Assembly (NCBI GenBank): GCA_037954325.1
Contig: JBBMNZ010000013.1
Location: 6,966,501 to 7,030,500, forward strand
Length of the DNA: 64,000 nucleotides
DNA from: Fistularia commersonii
Taxonomy: Eukaryota > Chordata > Actinopteri > Syngnathiformes > Fistulariidae
Direction: 5' to 3'
Position numbers and translations under genes: made by a program. Position 1 is the first letter of the stretch. Each line of letters begins with the position of its first letter. This document shows, piece by piece, positions 24,952 to 39,408 of the stretch. The notes under the pieces were generated by a model. The model was not told the DNA's origin. It did no database searches and worked only from the letters and a program-made list of their open reading frames with translations.

Positions 24952-27900
24952 AGCGAGAGGGACTCTAATCATGCAAGAATTTTAGAACTCAAAAAACCAA
25001 CTAAACTTCACTTCACTTGATGGAACAATTTCATGACAGTGACTGCAATCATTTCAAGTTTTTTCCACTTAATCAAGTTCATTAAATTAAATGAACTCTT
25101 AGAATAGCGTGACGGGCTTCATAATGTTATTGTTTACAGTATCTTATTGTAACACCTTTGGGTTTGTTGTCATCAACAAAGTGATGATCCTTATTCCATA
25201 AACTGTCTCGGGCCTCGGACAAGTGTCAGCTACAATAAAGGTGAGGGTTATGTCTGTGTGTCTGTTTGGAGGGGTGGGGATGGGGACACAGAGGAGGTGA
25301 TGCCACAGGATGTTTGAGTGTTTGATTTGGTTTAACAACATCCTCTGACAGAGAAACCACAGGCTGCAGATGAAGTGAGAGATAAGAAACAACTGTGATC
25401 CAGGCCTTCACCCCAGCTATTGTCCTGTTTATCTGTAATGTACTGCTATTTGTTAATAATAGAGAGGAGCTATGAAGGAGAAGGGGGTTCTCACAGATAA
25501 AGAACATCATTTTTTTTATTGATTATGGTGTTATAGTGTCATTTATAGTGAGAGACACCTTACATTACAGCTAACTCACGCATAGAAACAATGCTGTCAT
25601 AAGTAGTTTGCAAGCTTTAAATTTGGAGGTTTAAGCATAGCATCTTAAGAAAGACTTTTCATATTATGTTGCTCTATCCAGAAACTGAACCTACTGGTCA
25701 AATAGACATCTGCAAATTCATAATCGTCAAACTAAATCTGTACTCCTTTATACCTTCTACCAAATTCACCACATGCTAATTATGATTTGCACAGACAATA
25801 CTGGGGTGATTTTTCGAAAGGATGTGTCTTTGTTTCAGGCTGATAAGGCGTACACCCAGGTGCCTCACACAGGATGTCTTGTCCTATCCAGTTTCCAAAG
25901 TGGAGGGTAAGAGGGGTTGCGCCAAGAAGGTTATCAGCAGAAAATATCCCCTCTATGTTCAGATTCTACTCAAGGAAATGGGAGGTTCTTCCAGCCCTGC
26001 GTACATTGCTGTCGCCGTGGGAAACCGCATCCATCAAATAAAGTAAAGCATTTACCTGTGGCTCAGGTGACAGTGGAGGAGGGGCCAGGGTGATCGGGAG
26101 AGTGGATGTAGGTGGCCTAGGGGTGAGAGAGTAACTCAGACACTGCGGAAGAAGTGGCGAGGAGACAGTTAGCGGTGGGTGGGGGTGGTCACGATGGATA
26201 GGGCCCGACCTGCACCACCCTACAGTCCTCTGTTTTGGGTGTAGTTCTGAGATTGTGGGAATTTTGACTCCTTCTAGAGCAAGCTATCCCTTGGGAGATC
26301 CCTTGTCTCCTTTCCGGGAATAACAGCAGCGGTCGTCCCACCCTCCTCCTCATGTTCCCAACAATGCCACCCCCAGGATGGGGAGTTTAATCCCGCAGGA
26401 CTGCGCAAGTTCAAACTCAAACAACAAAAAAAATGATCTGTTCGGGCTATGACTAATTTCATGCATGCTTGAATTTGTTTTATTCAATTTGATCTAAAAC
26501 CATTTCTGAGATATCAAAAATGCCTGTGTGCATTATTGAATTGCATTCAAATGCATCAGTTTGCGAAGTTACGCCTTTGGGTGTCGTGTTTGTTCTGTGA
26601 TTACTGACTCCATTATTTTTCAAAGGGAGAAAAAGCACTTCAAGTTCTCAAGAACGAAATTAAAAATAAATCACCAGACATAGATTTATTACAAGCCTAA
26701 TAATAGATTCGGTAGATGGATTGATGACACTCCCAAGTCATGAAAAGTAGACTACATCTCAATTTTAATTGCAATCATTCTTTGAAGCAGTCACATGGAA
26801 AGTTTGTCATATTTCAGGTTTTTAAATGGGGTGAACCTTTTTTCACATTGTAATGTGTCTAATATATCATTTTTTCATATTCAGTTTCTCTGGTAAATCA
26901 TTCCTTTAGCGATGCAAAACAGACCTGAAGACACCTTGACTGACAGAGGGAAGGATTTTGTTACAACGAGTGAAATGTAGATAAGATTTAATTCGAGACG
27001 GAGCGATAAAGAGAGGACGGGGGGGAGGAGGAAAAAAAAAAAAAGCTTTCCTCACTGATGCATAAAGAGGAACATGTTGGTTGATTGGCCAGGGGCCTCA
27101 GCGTTGATCCTTGGGGCTGTGTATAGAAGTAGGGCTCAGAGGTGTGCTGGGGTCTGGGGTAGAGCTAATCCTTGGATTTAGGCCGAGACAGGCTCCAGGT
27201 AAGGGACAGGGGCGGCTAAGAGTTGATGGCCAAGGGTCGAAGGGTCGTGTTTACCTGCAGCAGGTATTTCCTCTGGGAACTGATAAGATGCAGGGAGGGG
27301 AAGTGCTCTGTTCCAGGTGAGTGCAGAGGGGCCCGCAAAATGACACCGTACACAATCGTCACCTAACCCCCTAGCCCTTCTTTCTGTCTCCACCCCAACA
27401 CACAAACAGGTCATCTTTTGGCCTCTCGTAGTAGTCCATTTTTTTCTAATGTGTTTTTGACACTTGACATACTGTTTAAGTATTTTTTTGCCTGGTGGAA
27501 CTGGCTTTTCATATTTGCCATCAACTCAGAATGCATCTGCTTCAGCTATGAAAAGGACACACAGTTAAATTCACAGTTCTGCGTGATCGTGCCTATTTTA
27601 TCTGTTTCCAGAATGTTTCCGTTTGATGATGAAAAGCGATTAATTAGTCTGTGTGACTTCTTTTAAATATGGCATCTTCAGCTGGTCCGGCTCTGAGTTC
27701 CATCCTCCAGGTGCTGAGAGGAATCAGTGAGCCAGAACATGTTAACAAGCATAGTTTCTAAAACAGCACTGAAAGACACGCAAGCTCCTTGAACAAGGGT
27801 TAGCGGTCAGAGGAGGGTGGCTGGGGAGGGTACACATTGACCGCTCACGGTGCTGTCAAAAAGATAAAATGTTTGTTCACATCACTTTGTAAAAGCAACG

Positions 27901-29600
27901 AATTTCATCAAATGGAGAATACTCACACCTTTCCAAAAGCATGCCTTTTACAGGGTTTCAATATCCAAACACTGTGATATATATTACCAGGTTTTCATTT
28001 GTATGCATTGTAGCTTTTTCCAGAATGTATATGCAAGTGAATGGGTGAATTCGGTTACATTGTTAAGCCCTTTGAGTACCTTTAAAATAAGGAGAGTGCT
28101 CGAATAAATAAAACTTTGCCATTAGGCCAGTTAAAAGGCATTGTCCAGTCATCAAAAAGGTTTTTTTGTAAAACAGATACTGTAAATACTACTAAGTTGA
28201 ATGTAAAATGGGGGGGGGGAAAGATCAAGTCCTTTAGAGATGTGTATGGCATCGTCTACAGCTGTGCCTATGAGTATGACAGAGCAAATGTGTTTGATGC
28301 AGAATATCTTTTGTACGGCGTTTTTAAGAGCTAGAACTGTTCTGAGCAGAGGAGGAGGTGAGCAGGGTGTGTCAGGTGCTATACTCCTCCTCTCCACCTC
28401 CTCAGGTCCTCTCCTCACCTCCTCCATCTCTGCAGAAAGCCTCATTAGTCCCAAGGAGCTGCTGAGGTAGCACACGGCTACCATTGTGGCCAATCCAAAC
28501 ATCAAGTCCTCTCCATCTGAGCCCCCCACTTCAGAACCCCCAACCAAATCCTATTTTCAGCCTCTGCAGCTGCCCTGCTTTGCCAGAGCACTTAGCCGTG
28601 TCATTCTATCCGGCTCTCCAGGCCTCAGAGGAAACAGGCCTGTTTTGTGCTTGGCAGTCTCTGATATGACTCCAGAAATGGAAATGAAGCCATGGATCTT
28701 CATTAGGAGAGGCAGGTGTCCAGAGAGACCCCGGCCCAGGTGAAGGAGAGGGGAGGGGGCCGCTCGGCTGGTGAGGATGATGCCGGGAGAGGGAGAATCG
28801 TATTGGCGGGGGTTTCGATTCCTAAAACTTGACCCAATGATGGGCCTCCGTTATCCCTTCATACACTTAGACACACACACACACACACGTATGCGCATGT
28901 ACGTGCTTTTTTTTTTTGCCATTGCCCCCACTTCGCTCCCCCAGCCCACTTAATTGCCCATGTAATGAGTTGCAGTGAATGGGATTACTTGTGTGGAGGC
29001 ACTTGAGGACCCTGTGCACTAGGGGCACCTCCTGCAGGCCTTCATCTCAAGGGAATACACAGAATGATGTTTTCTATGAAGAGCAGGGGCAAAAACCTCA
29101 GCTCTCCTTGTTGCATCTGTTCTCGTTGCATTAGGCCCTCCGTATCCTCCCCTTCATCCCCCAGCCTCTCGATTCCTGGGTGCTTTTGTTTCCTTAATTA
29201 TTCATTACAGAGGGGTGGCCTTCGCTTTGAAACCTGTGGAGGTAGATGAGGCTTGGCACTGACCCACAAAGAACCAGAGCATCCTGGAGCCTGAAACGTG
29301 TCTTTGTGACAGGACACCTGTTATTTCTCGAACCTTGATCATATTCATCCCGTCGCCGCTGAACACAGATTAACAAATCAGAAAAGAGAATACCGTACTG
29401 TACATCCTTGTGTTTGTTCATTCTTGACATAACATGGATCATTCACGAATTGATTGGATGAATTTATTGGACATTTGGCGGAAGGTTCAATAACGATTGC
29501 AATAAAGAACGATGATATATAGATACATAATTGTGAATGATACAGAATTGTAAATTTATAACAAATTCAGAAAGCTCCTTATGTGCTGTGAAAATAATAT
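24949..29600. other. Gene desert, no gene seen
   Basis: No exon, RNA gene or transposon recognised. Blocks at about 27060-27320 and 28440-28760 are GC-richer and non-repetitive and are possible conserved elements. Short repeats are G9 at about 28210-28218 and (CA)n at 28870-28888. The longest open frame (28152-28547, minus) has no recognisable domain. Confidence 0.5.
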
Positions 29601-30120
29601 TGCGTGAGGTCCATGGGAATATATTGGGCAATAACTCCCTTTTAATGTGTGTATACTATGTGTGAATTAGTCCCCTCTGTGGTGCCCAGGACTGCTTCTC
29701 TTCTCACGCTGTTTTTGGTAAAATATTAGCCCCCACAGCTTTGCGCGCAGCGGCTGACAAATAGTGTGCTGTTGTGCCCGTTCTCTCCCAGGACAGAGGG
29801 TTAATGATCCCTGTTTTGGGGGTTAAAGCCTGGCAGAAGACCTTTCTCCCGCACCCTAACAGATGTTGCTGGGACTTTAATGTGGTTATCAAATCGGAGT
29901 GCCCTCCAAGCCCCAGGAACTCTTTGTGTGTCTGCGCATTCCAGGGCTTCACCGTGGTGACGAGGCATCCCGGGGGCCAAGCTGGCCTCCCGCTGAGTCT
30001 TCCAGCAACCCCTCAGAGCTGACAGCTAGGGCTGCCCCTCTCCCCACATCACCACCATCAGACCCTCTCTATTGCCGCTCATGATCCCGTCCCTCCAGTG
30101 TCATAAAGTCATCCTCCATC
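29601..30120. promoter_or_regulatory. Candidate conserved non-coding element
   Basis: A non-repetitive block with balanced composition, centred on about 29780-29960, and strikingly unlike the AT-rich DNA on either side. Open frames exist on both strands at once with no domain or splice logic, so I read it as regulatory rather than coding. The call is inferred and no alignment was possible. Confidence 0.3.
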
Positions 30121-33100
30121 TTTAACACAGTGGCCATTTCAGACATGCTGCTCAGACAAACAGTCCCGCTCGCTCGCTCACTTTGACAAGCCCACTCATT
30201 TTTGGTTCATCGCATAAATTCCAAACATTCGTTTGCTCTCAACAATTGAAAGCAAACGGAATTTGGAGTTTAAGGTCATCCTGAACAGCCTAACTTTGAC
30301 ACAATCTACAGAATTGTTTTTCCAAAGATATAAAATATTTTAGATGTCGGAATTGGCTTAAAAGTAAAGAAGAACATCTAGAGTATTTGCAACGCAGTGG
30401 TGTGGCCGAAGGAAATCAAATGTTTCAATATATTAATTAAGGAACATCAAATTAAGTGTCAGTTAAAGACTGCTTCACAGAATATGATGCTGATAAGCGG
30501 TGTGAAGAAAATCACTTGAATGTTAAAAGAAATTAATCTACATTAGACACCATCACAATTGTGTGGAAAAGGGTAAAATTATGAGATTAGAGAGGTTGAA
30601 TAAGTAAATATGTAAATATATTATGGTGATTACGGAGCAAGAAAAGCATGGCATTGTCATTGTTTCTTTTCTCCTTACCCTCATATGAGGCATATAAACA
30701 TTTATTAAACCGAACCGGCATAAAACACACGCTCAGACAGTAGAGTAAATAGTACGATATGGTGCGTATGTAATTTTAAACAGGTCAAATGTTTGGTTTT
30801 GTCACAAATATATTCTGGATGAAGAGGTCATGTAGGAAGGTCAACCTGTGCTTCCCTGCTGTCCTCTGTGCATACAGCATCAATGCCAGCAGGCCTGGGA
30901 CTGTTTGTACACAGATGCAGGGTTGCTTGATGATAATTGCCTTCCATGTGCACTCCAGGACTTGAACTGAGTGTTTTTTTTCTCCCCCCTCGGCGGCTCA
31001 TATCGTGTGTGAAGTGTTGAGAGCGGTAACGTGAAAAACAGCTGTGATTTAAGTATTCTGTAACTCAATTAAGGATTCTTCCCTGAAAGACTGCCGAGCT
31101 TCAGCTACTATCCCGCTCCAATCTCCCAACAGCGATCGGAGTCGGTATTGTAAAGCACATAGCTTCTGCAACCACGGGCCTTTCTTGTTTAACTACTGCC
31201 ATGACTGGCAGAATCAAGAAAGTAAGAAATGTTTTATAAGAAAAAATGAAAAGAATGGAGTATATGAGGTGGAGAAAGAGACAGTGGAGTGGAATAAATG
31301 AGGAATTGCTGTTCCATGATGGGCTGTGAACCTGGTTACCACTCAGAGGTGAGACTCTCATTATAGGCACGGGTCATTTTTCTTAGTTATCAAGTCACTA
31401 TGCACAGAAGATGGATGGATGACAATTACACAGCTAAAACCTAACATATCTTCATTGGGTCTTAAAGAGCAAAATTTACTGTGTCATTATCATCTTTATT
31501 TATATCAAAACAACCCTTATTTATATTGAACCTTTTGTGCTTTCTTATCAAAACTGCTTACGTCAAATCTCTTCGTAGTGTAAAAGCAACATTTTTTAAT
31601 ATCCCCATACATCAGACAGCTGGCTGCAGGGCAATATAGCTGAATACTTTGGACAATGACAGGCAACAATCAAGGTGCTTAATTTAGTGTATAATGATTA
31701 AGATTATTAAGTTCCATTACCGAATTGATTGATGAAACCAAATTATCTGAATAATTTTCTCCACGCGGAGAGGGGAGGGGGCAGAAATATGAGAACATTT
31801 GTTGATAAATTATTTCCGTGTGCGATAGCCTTTTGTAATAACAACTTAGAGTAGAATTTGAAATATGGTAGAAGAAATATTGCAAACACAGCTCTGAAAT
31901 TCTGGCCTTTAATTAAAAATAAATAGATGAATAAAGCAATAGATAAATATATCAATAATGATGACTATAATGAATGTCTCGACCAGTCAAATTAGCAAAG
32001 TACATGTGCAAGGTGTTCTAGAATTTTTAATGTATTTTTAAAATGATCGGTATCCATTGTTTTCTTTCCTTTTCTCAGTTAATACTTTTAATGTATGAAA
32101 AGGAGGTTGACGTATCAGATGAGTGTATTTCTTTTCTCTTTTTTCCATTGATGCTGATGATGTTCCTCTGCCCCTCCAACAATAGCCAAAACAATGTTTC
32201 AAGAGCGCCTTGAGACCAGCTTGGACTAAGGCTTTAGTTTTTATTCTGTGTGTGTTGTCAATGTGTAGAAGGATAATTGAAGCGATCCTTGACTATGGGA
32301 TCTATTTATACAGAGCATAATTCCCTCTGTATTCAGGCATTATCATGGTGTCAGAACAAGCACAATGACACAATAAGGTCAATATAATGAAACTCCAAAA
32401 CAATATGGTGTCGTTCGTATAATAAAAAGTGAGCTCGTCTAGATTGTTTAGACTTGTAACAGTGTTTCTGTTTTATTGAACCCTTGGCACAATGACAATT
32501 ATCATAATAGGGTAATACATATGTGGTTAAATAAAAATCATTTTCTAACTTGCTATATACAGACATTTAATATTTAAGTAACTTTGTTTGAAATATTAAA
32601 CACTTGTTTATTTGCAGTCTGTATATCCGATCATTTGTCATTCGCTCGCTTTATTTTAACTTCCAAATAATCAATGACTTTTGCGTAAAAAAACACACCG
32701 GCTGTCGTAAGCAATTCTGATAGGGTTTTTTTTTTTCCAAAATAACTAATTTTATGTATACTGAAGTTACTTCTTTTCAGTACTGAACTCAAAAGCAATT
32801 GCGTCCAAAATTACATCAGTTTTCTGCTTTTCCCATTAGCGATTTGACAAATACTCCCTTTATAACAGCCCCATATCATTCTGCTTGACTTTCCCCTGGG
32901 CCTGAATTCAGTTATTGATTGCCTGTTCAGTTTCACTTGGAAAAGGTTGATAAAAGGAGGTTTTCACTTTCTCAATTCAATGTGACAGCTCCCTAACAAG
33001 AATAATGGAGAGTGCCCATTCACAGGCAAATCAAGCTAATCCAGCGTGCCCCTCTACTCTCAATGGAGAAGTCATAGTCCCTCCCGGCCCATTCCATCAC

Positions 33101-34499
33101 AAGCCCCTCTCTTCAGAAACCTTCAAAGTTAGTCCAACTCCTCCAAGAGACAACATTGCTCTTTGTGTGTGCCTCTCAGTCACCATCAAATGGATAAATA
33201 GGTCGATAAATGTATACAGAGTCAGAAGGGAAACAAAACTGGAGCATATAATCAGTTTGTTTTATGTGTTGTGTGCTTTGACTGATTCCTACTCTTCATT
33301 CTGTTTGCTGTCAGCGCCTGATTGATAAAGATTACCCGAAAAACAGGTTTGAAAACACAGCAACAAAGCCAATTTTACAACCATGCGATAAAAAGAGCGT
33401 ACTTGCATTATTGCGTTTGTGGTACAATTGTGCGATAAAGTATAATCAAGGGTTATTCATCTTGAAAATTAGAGAGTATTAGTCGAGCAAAAGTGCCTTT
33501 GCACAGCAGCACGTGTGGCATTAGTAATGGATTCCACTCTCCTCTCTCTGCTATTCAGGAGTTGACTGTGGTTTTTCATCAAATCCGGTTTCTGGGCACA
33601 AACTATGTGACAAAGCAGAGGTGCACGGGTGCTTAAGTGACTCATATTGAATACGCAGGCAGAATGACGGAATTGTGCACACTGCTCCCAAAACAGACGT
33701 TCTTGTCCTGAGGCGTCATTCACAGTCCATCATTTTACAAGGTACTTTGCAGTGTGAAACACTGGAATCTGGAGTTGGACATCTTACAAACACGTCCGAG
33801 AGGAGGGACACCATGCTGGAAACTGTGGAACAGAATGTGACATCAGATGTGGGGCCCTGGAAAGGAAAGAAACAGCATAAAATAAATGTTTTATATTGTT
33901 TTGTTTGGGTTTTTTGCCGTGCATGTGCCTTGACATCCTGAAAGAATTTTACAAATTGTCCTCTGCTTCGGGTCAAGAGACTTGCAAGGTCTCATTCACA
34001 GTTGAATTTGAAAGTCTTTGTAGGACTTTGGGTAAAGTGCCACAGGTCCTCTCCCATTCTGCTCTTAGATGAGAGAAAAGGAAGATTAACATGATTTTGC
34101 TTTACCCAGTACATACAGCCTCAAAACCATAAAAACACATCCCAAAGGCATCCCCACACAGCTCTGAATGTGCACTTGTTACTGCTCTCAATTCGGCTTT
34201 CACCCCCCCTAAAGAGACAAGGCCCAATCACAATATTGTCAAGGCTCTGTTGGTTTTCTGGTTCAAATCCTTGTTCACGCTGTTTGCTGAGTACTCATCT
34301 GCTGTGACAGCCTTCAGACAAACAGTGAGTCCTGAAAGAGGTCTCCCACAACCAGATCTTTCCTGCTGGGCAGTGGCTAAAATGCTCCTTTCTCTCTCCA
34401 TCAAGTGGAACCCAGGCTATTGAGTTGGCCCCTGGGATCCTTCCATTGAGGTGGGCTACGGGCCAGTGCTTCACCCCTCCTTGCCCTGGGCCACCCTCA
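30121..34499. other. Gene desert, no gene seen
   Basis: AT-rich DNA without a recognisable exon or transposon. A possible conserved block lies at about 32850-33150. The remaining open frames are short and unremarkable. Confidence 0.5.
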
Positions 34500-35600
34500 T
34501 TCTCCCAGGACACCTGTACCCTTAAAACCTCATCGTGGGAACCTCCTCACTGCCTCTGCCACCTGAGCTGCTAACTGTGCCAGCTGGGCATGGCCGGCAA
34601 CCCCATCAGAAGTCAAAGCACACAGAGACCATAGATAGCCACAGCACGCCAGCTTGCCTGAGCCCTTAGAACGTAAATCAGCAAACTGTTGAGCTCATTG
34701 AAGTCAAACACATGAAAGAATCCCGGCAGAAGTGTGACTCAAATGTACCTAAAATGCGTGATCTCTTGCAAACTGTCAGGGATTTGGATATTTGAAAAGT
34801 AAGCTCGGGAATAAACATTTCATGCTTCAGCCCAGAGGTCTCCCGGTTTACACATGCGCCCCTACCCACTCAATCTCCATGGCACACTGCAAAAAATGGC
34901 ATCAATTAATCAACATTCATGAACCGTTTACTTGAGCTCCCCTTTGTGTGCGGCAGGGCCTAATCCAGACAGAGACCAGGCTGTTCTGCAGCAGTGTAGA
35001 CTGCGTCACTCTACCCTTTGTGGGAGAAACCCATCAACTGGTGTTTCAGGGAAATGTCTCCCCCCACTGAGAGCACAACCTTCCCCCTCTCTCACCCTCT
35101 TGCTCTTGTGCCCCCTTAGCACTCAGGGCAGGAAGCTCTATCTATTAGAGGGGGCCATCCATCTATCCTGCCTCTTCCATTCCAATTCACAGCCGCTCCA
35201 CATGTATGAAGACATCTGTCCATATTTCATCAGATATTCTATTTTGCTTCAAATGATCCCACCCTCCATCCTCACCAATGAAGGAGGCAGCTATTTCCAT
35301 GTGCTGATACTTTTCTGCATAATAACCTGCCAATTCTTTGCCTTGCAGAAGAAGCAAGTTTAATTGGGCTGTGCATTTAGAGCTCTTCTACAATTACACA
35401 ATTACAGCGGAGATGCATTTCTGCACATTACGATGTTTGCCCCAATTTACTGCACTTTTCACACAGTTTAACTCTGGTTCCCTTTTCAGAGGATGCAAAT
35501 TTGGCTCATTTGGTGTCAAATGGAGCGTAATTGCTCATATTGAAATCCACACCTTTCTACAAGAAGTTCCTGCCAGTTAGTTCATATTAAACCTAAGGAG
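34500..35600. promoter_or_regulatory. Candidate conserved non-coding cluster with POU octamer
   Basis: About 1.1 kb of non-repetitive sequence. The part at 35150-35570 carries an exact POU octamer, ATGCAAAT (35493-35500), and several AATTA/TAATTG homeodomain cores, for example around 35360 and 35390-35405. A 143-codon open frame at 34932-35363 shows no protein family I recognise and lies in sequence of enhancer-like texture, so I do not call it a gene. A run of 20 A (35602-35621) marks the right edge. Confidence 0.4.
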
Positions 35601-35601
35601 T

Positions 35602-35621
35602 AAAAAAAAAAAAAAAAAAAA
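35602..35621. repeat. Poly-A tract (A20)
   Basis: An uninterrupted run of 20 A. No retroposon body was recognised in front of it. Confidence 0.9.
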
Positions 35622-38409
35622 TCTCTTTTCCATTTCAGCACAAATACCATCTGTATCATCTTCTGTTAAAAGCAAGGAAATTGGAGACAAAATGGAAGCT
35701 GACTGCATCCAAAAACTTCAAAATCAGTTTGTTCAAGTAACTCAGGGTAGAATAAATCAGACGGGTTACCATTAAACTGGAAATTTAACGGCAATGTCTG
35801 ACATTCCCGTTTAATTTACCGATTGAAATAAAAGCTTTTTTTATTGTTTTCAAATACAGAATGTGTTTTCCACATGTGACCTGAAACAGCATTCAAATAA
35901 GTGCAACCTAATTAGTACGAAGGGCATGCATGGGTGGGCTCTCTCCAGTACACTCAATAACACCGAGTGGCGTGTCAACCTCGACATGTGATCACCATCA
36001 AATGTTTTCCACTCCTTCCTGTCCTTTTATATCACTGCCTTGAAAGTTGCAGAAAAAAAAACCTTGTTCGAAAAGGCCCTCTAAGCCTGAAGTGGTGGCC
36101 TGAGACCACTCCAAACAATACCTTACAAGATACTGTTTAAATTCATATCCGCACTTCCTTTCTTAAAGAGGACACCACAACAAACCACTGACCCACTGAT
36201 ACACAATTAGAAGTGATGCGGCAGTTAAGGTGACAAGAAACTCTGTTTAACAGTCTGTCTTTGACCCTCCACCATTGAATAAATATAATGCACCCAATGA
36301 GAGTAAGACACTGAGGTTGAGTGAAAAGGGAGCAGGGGAAGATTTTAAGCCACAGATAAGTAGTTAAAGACCTTTATAGAGTATAACACCATTATCCCCG
36401 CTGAATAAAAATAGGATTTAGTGTTTTTTCCACTTAATTTAAATCAAAAGAGTCCCCACCTTACATATTGCACTGGTAATGTAATGGAGAGAGACCCACA
36501 AAAAAGGCTTTGTGGCTCTGACAACTCCTATAGTAGGACTGTGTTGTCCTGTGAGCAAAAGGAGAGAAAGAGTTTTTCTTCCCTGCGTTGCTATCTACAA
36601 ACACATTCTAATTGATGCTGCTGCATTCCTCCACTGGATGCTTTCAGTGAATAACGAGGCTTGGACTGAATGCCCATGAATTGGTCCCCACCAAGCAAAG
36701 CAGTAAAGCCTTTGGCCCCCTATCCCTTATTCTCCCCACACCACCACCGACGCAACCACTACAGCACCACCTCCCCTCCAAACTTTCCCTAAAGCTCTTC
36801 TCTAGCTTTACCGCCCATTAAAGCATGACCATTGTGCAGAGATGCAGTCCATAAAAGCTGTCAATCTCTCTGGGTCCTCCAAAGCTTGGACTCACACAGA
36901 CTGGAGTGACAGACCTCCCCCTTCACCCAAACCCACCCCTGAAAATCCTCTCTCTGAAAACTTCTCAGCTCTACCACCCTCTCTCGCTCTCTCGGCTCTT
37001 GCTCGCTCTCCCTCTCTCGCTCTCTCCAGCCCGAGTGCACAAAGCATCAATCTGTCTTCAGCCTCAGCACCCTTGGCCCTTTGTCCTATCTGCAGGTGCC
37101 TCTGAAAGCACCCACGGTCACCCCAGCCTCTGCGCACGCCACGCCTAGACCAGGGACAGGAACTGCTGACAAAGACCCAGTGTGGGAATGAGGGATGTGT
37201 GCTGGGGGGAAATGGGGTGTCGAAGGGGGGCAGCTCTAAGACAGATGGCTGGGGAAGTCTCCCAACTCCTCCACAGGGGCTGTCAGTTTAAATTCAGAAC
37301 TACGAATGAGACACATGAGGGAAGAACCGGCGAGGGAATGCCCACGAAAAGCACAAGCAACTATATATACACTATATGTAGAAGATTTTGGAAGAAGTAT
37401 AGCTCTCTGAACATCGCACCTGTATGAAGCAAAACAAATTGATATAATCTGGGCTAAAATGAAGACAAACATTTAGCACCTACTTAAATAAACAACTTAT
37501 GTCACCCTCCAGTGTTCAAAGTGTAATGTATTTTTGAAACAGGTCTATGCCAGACATAAACCAAAAGCCTACTAAATTGTCTTCAATTTGAATTTCCAAA
37601 AATTGTTCAAAATACATCTAGAATGATTATCCTCAAAGATAAGCCTTACATTACAATACATTTCAATTCCAACGCAATTTCCTTCAAAGCACATGTGATA
37701 AAGTTGTGTGTAATCTCAATGAAAGATTCTTGAAACACAGCGTCTGTGGAAGTGGGATACTGTGACAGGTCTTCATTTTCTCTGCTATAACAGCATATTT
37801 TACTTTTTGATTGAGTGATTTTTGCAGAAACGGCTTCATTATCAAGTGTTTTTTTTTTTTACTTCCTGTTGTTTTGTGAATCTTTGGGACCATTCTAATT
37901 GGCTGTGCAGCCCTGCTCCAGTCAGCTCTTCTCAATGCAACAGGTTTGAAAAATCTCATTGACGATACTAGGCTGTCATCGTGTGGACAAAAGGTGAATA
38001 ACAACGACTATCTAATTAATATAAACCCAATTCAATACTGTTTTTCTCACAGATGAAAGAACACCTAATAATAAATCATAGATGACCGCTCCATACTCAC
38101 TTCAGCTTAAACCTAATCATAAAAGGTGTTGATTAAATGTAATTGTCATTTTAGAAACTATAAATTGTGGTACAGCCAAATGCTTTCTGTAACACTTCGA
38201 AGTCTTTCTAAAAACTTTCCTTCAAATTTATGGTTATTAAGACTCGAGATATAATAACATTGCAAACACAACAGAATTCTTTAAACTGTTCATGGTCTTA
38301 GTACTCTCCCTTACATATTCATTTATTTCAACACAAAAAAGACCAGTCTCCTTTCATGTTGCTTATGTGACTGAATCTAGACTCTCGTTTATCCTGCACT
38401 CTAGACTGA
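35622..38409. other. Gene desert, no gene seen
   Basis: No exon recognised. Positions about 36600-37070 form a non-repetitive, CT-rich block that ends in a TCTCGCTC-type low-complexity tract, and this produces the overlapping open frames on both strands. The remainder is AT-rich. Confidence 0.5.
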
Positions 38410-38464
38410 TATATTATATTATATTATATTATATTATATTATATTATATTATATTATATTATAT
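38410..38464. repeat. (ATATT)n pentanucleotide microsatellite
   Basis: About eleven near-perfect copies of the ATATT unit. Confidence 0.95.
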
Positions 38465-39408
38465 CATGTAAAATATGTCCGCTTTAAACATGACCTTGCT
38501 TTAAATTAAGTCATTTCAGTTGGTCTGCAGCCAATGCAGTATTTTTCATTTTCTTAATTCACCAGTAGCTGAGAAAATAGACCAGTTATGTAATAGAAAT
38601 TCAACTTTACATCTTTCCACCACGAGATGGTGATACAGTTCAATTTACAGCCCTGTGGAGTTCAGTGGAAATGGAGTGATGTGACAGATCCTCCCCTTAA
38701 GCGAACTGTGTGCTCTGATTGTCCTGATCGTGTTTGATTGCTTTGGACGCAAGATTTTGGATATGACATATATTTTGGGCTTAGCATGGTAAAACTATTA
38801 TAAACACTTTATATTAGATTCTTACACATATCATCTGAAGCACTTGATGGTATATGGACCATACTGCTGGTATACAGAACATGATCAATATCATAATTCA
38901 AACTTAAACACATGAGAAATCTAACTTCAATACTGAGTGTTCAAGTTGTTTTGGTGGAAACATTTTGCTCGGTTAATGAAGTTTAAACCATGAGGGCTCT
39001 GTTGAAATGTCATGGTTTTGAAATGTATACTTCAATAGTGCCACATCAGCTACTTATTGTGGTTATGACAAAAGTGTATTCTTCCTGATGTTGATGCCAC
39101 TGCACAAACCACATCTCAGAAACTGGTTCAAGGGAGCTTTTAACTTTTGCATGGCAGATAATATTCTAAGGACAAACATCAAGTATTTGCTCAGACACCA
39201 AGTTTGCTTAGCTCCACAATAGATCAGGTATTTTCAACTGTAAACCGTCAACACTATGCAAGTTTTCAAAACAAACAAAATAAAAACGAGTCCTCTGATC
39301 TTGACTAAAAGAAGGGACACTTTAACAGGTTGACTGAAGCGCGTTGCATGGTTTGATCCAGCTTTCTTAGCTTGAGATTACTTTCACGTTGATTGTGTTT
39401 GTGAGTTT
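38465..39408. other. AT-rich spacer
   Basis: Non-coding sequence between the pentanucleotide repeat and the LINE fragment. I see nothing specific in it. Confidence 0.5.

Noticed and set aside
34255..34285. GGTTCAAATCC, resembling the T-arm of a tRNA
   Set aside because: No matching acceptor stem, D-arm or anticodon arm could be placed around it.
34932..35363. 143-codon open frame
   Set aside because: No recognisable domain or splice logic. The surrounding sequence has the texture of non-coding conserved DNA.
37684..38004. 106-codon antisense open frame
   Set aside because: Lys/Leu-rich, includes a poly-A-derived lysine run, and shows no recognisable domain.
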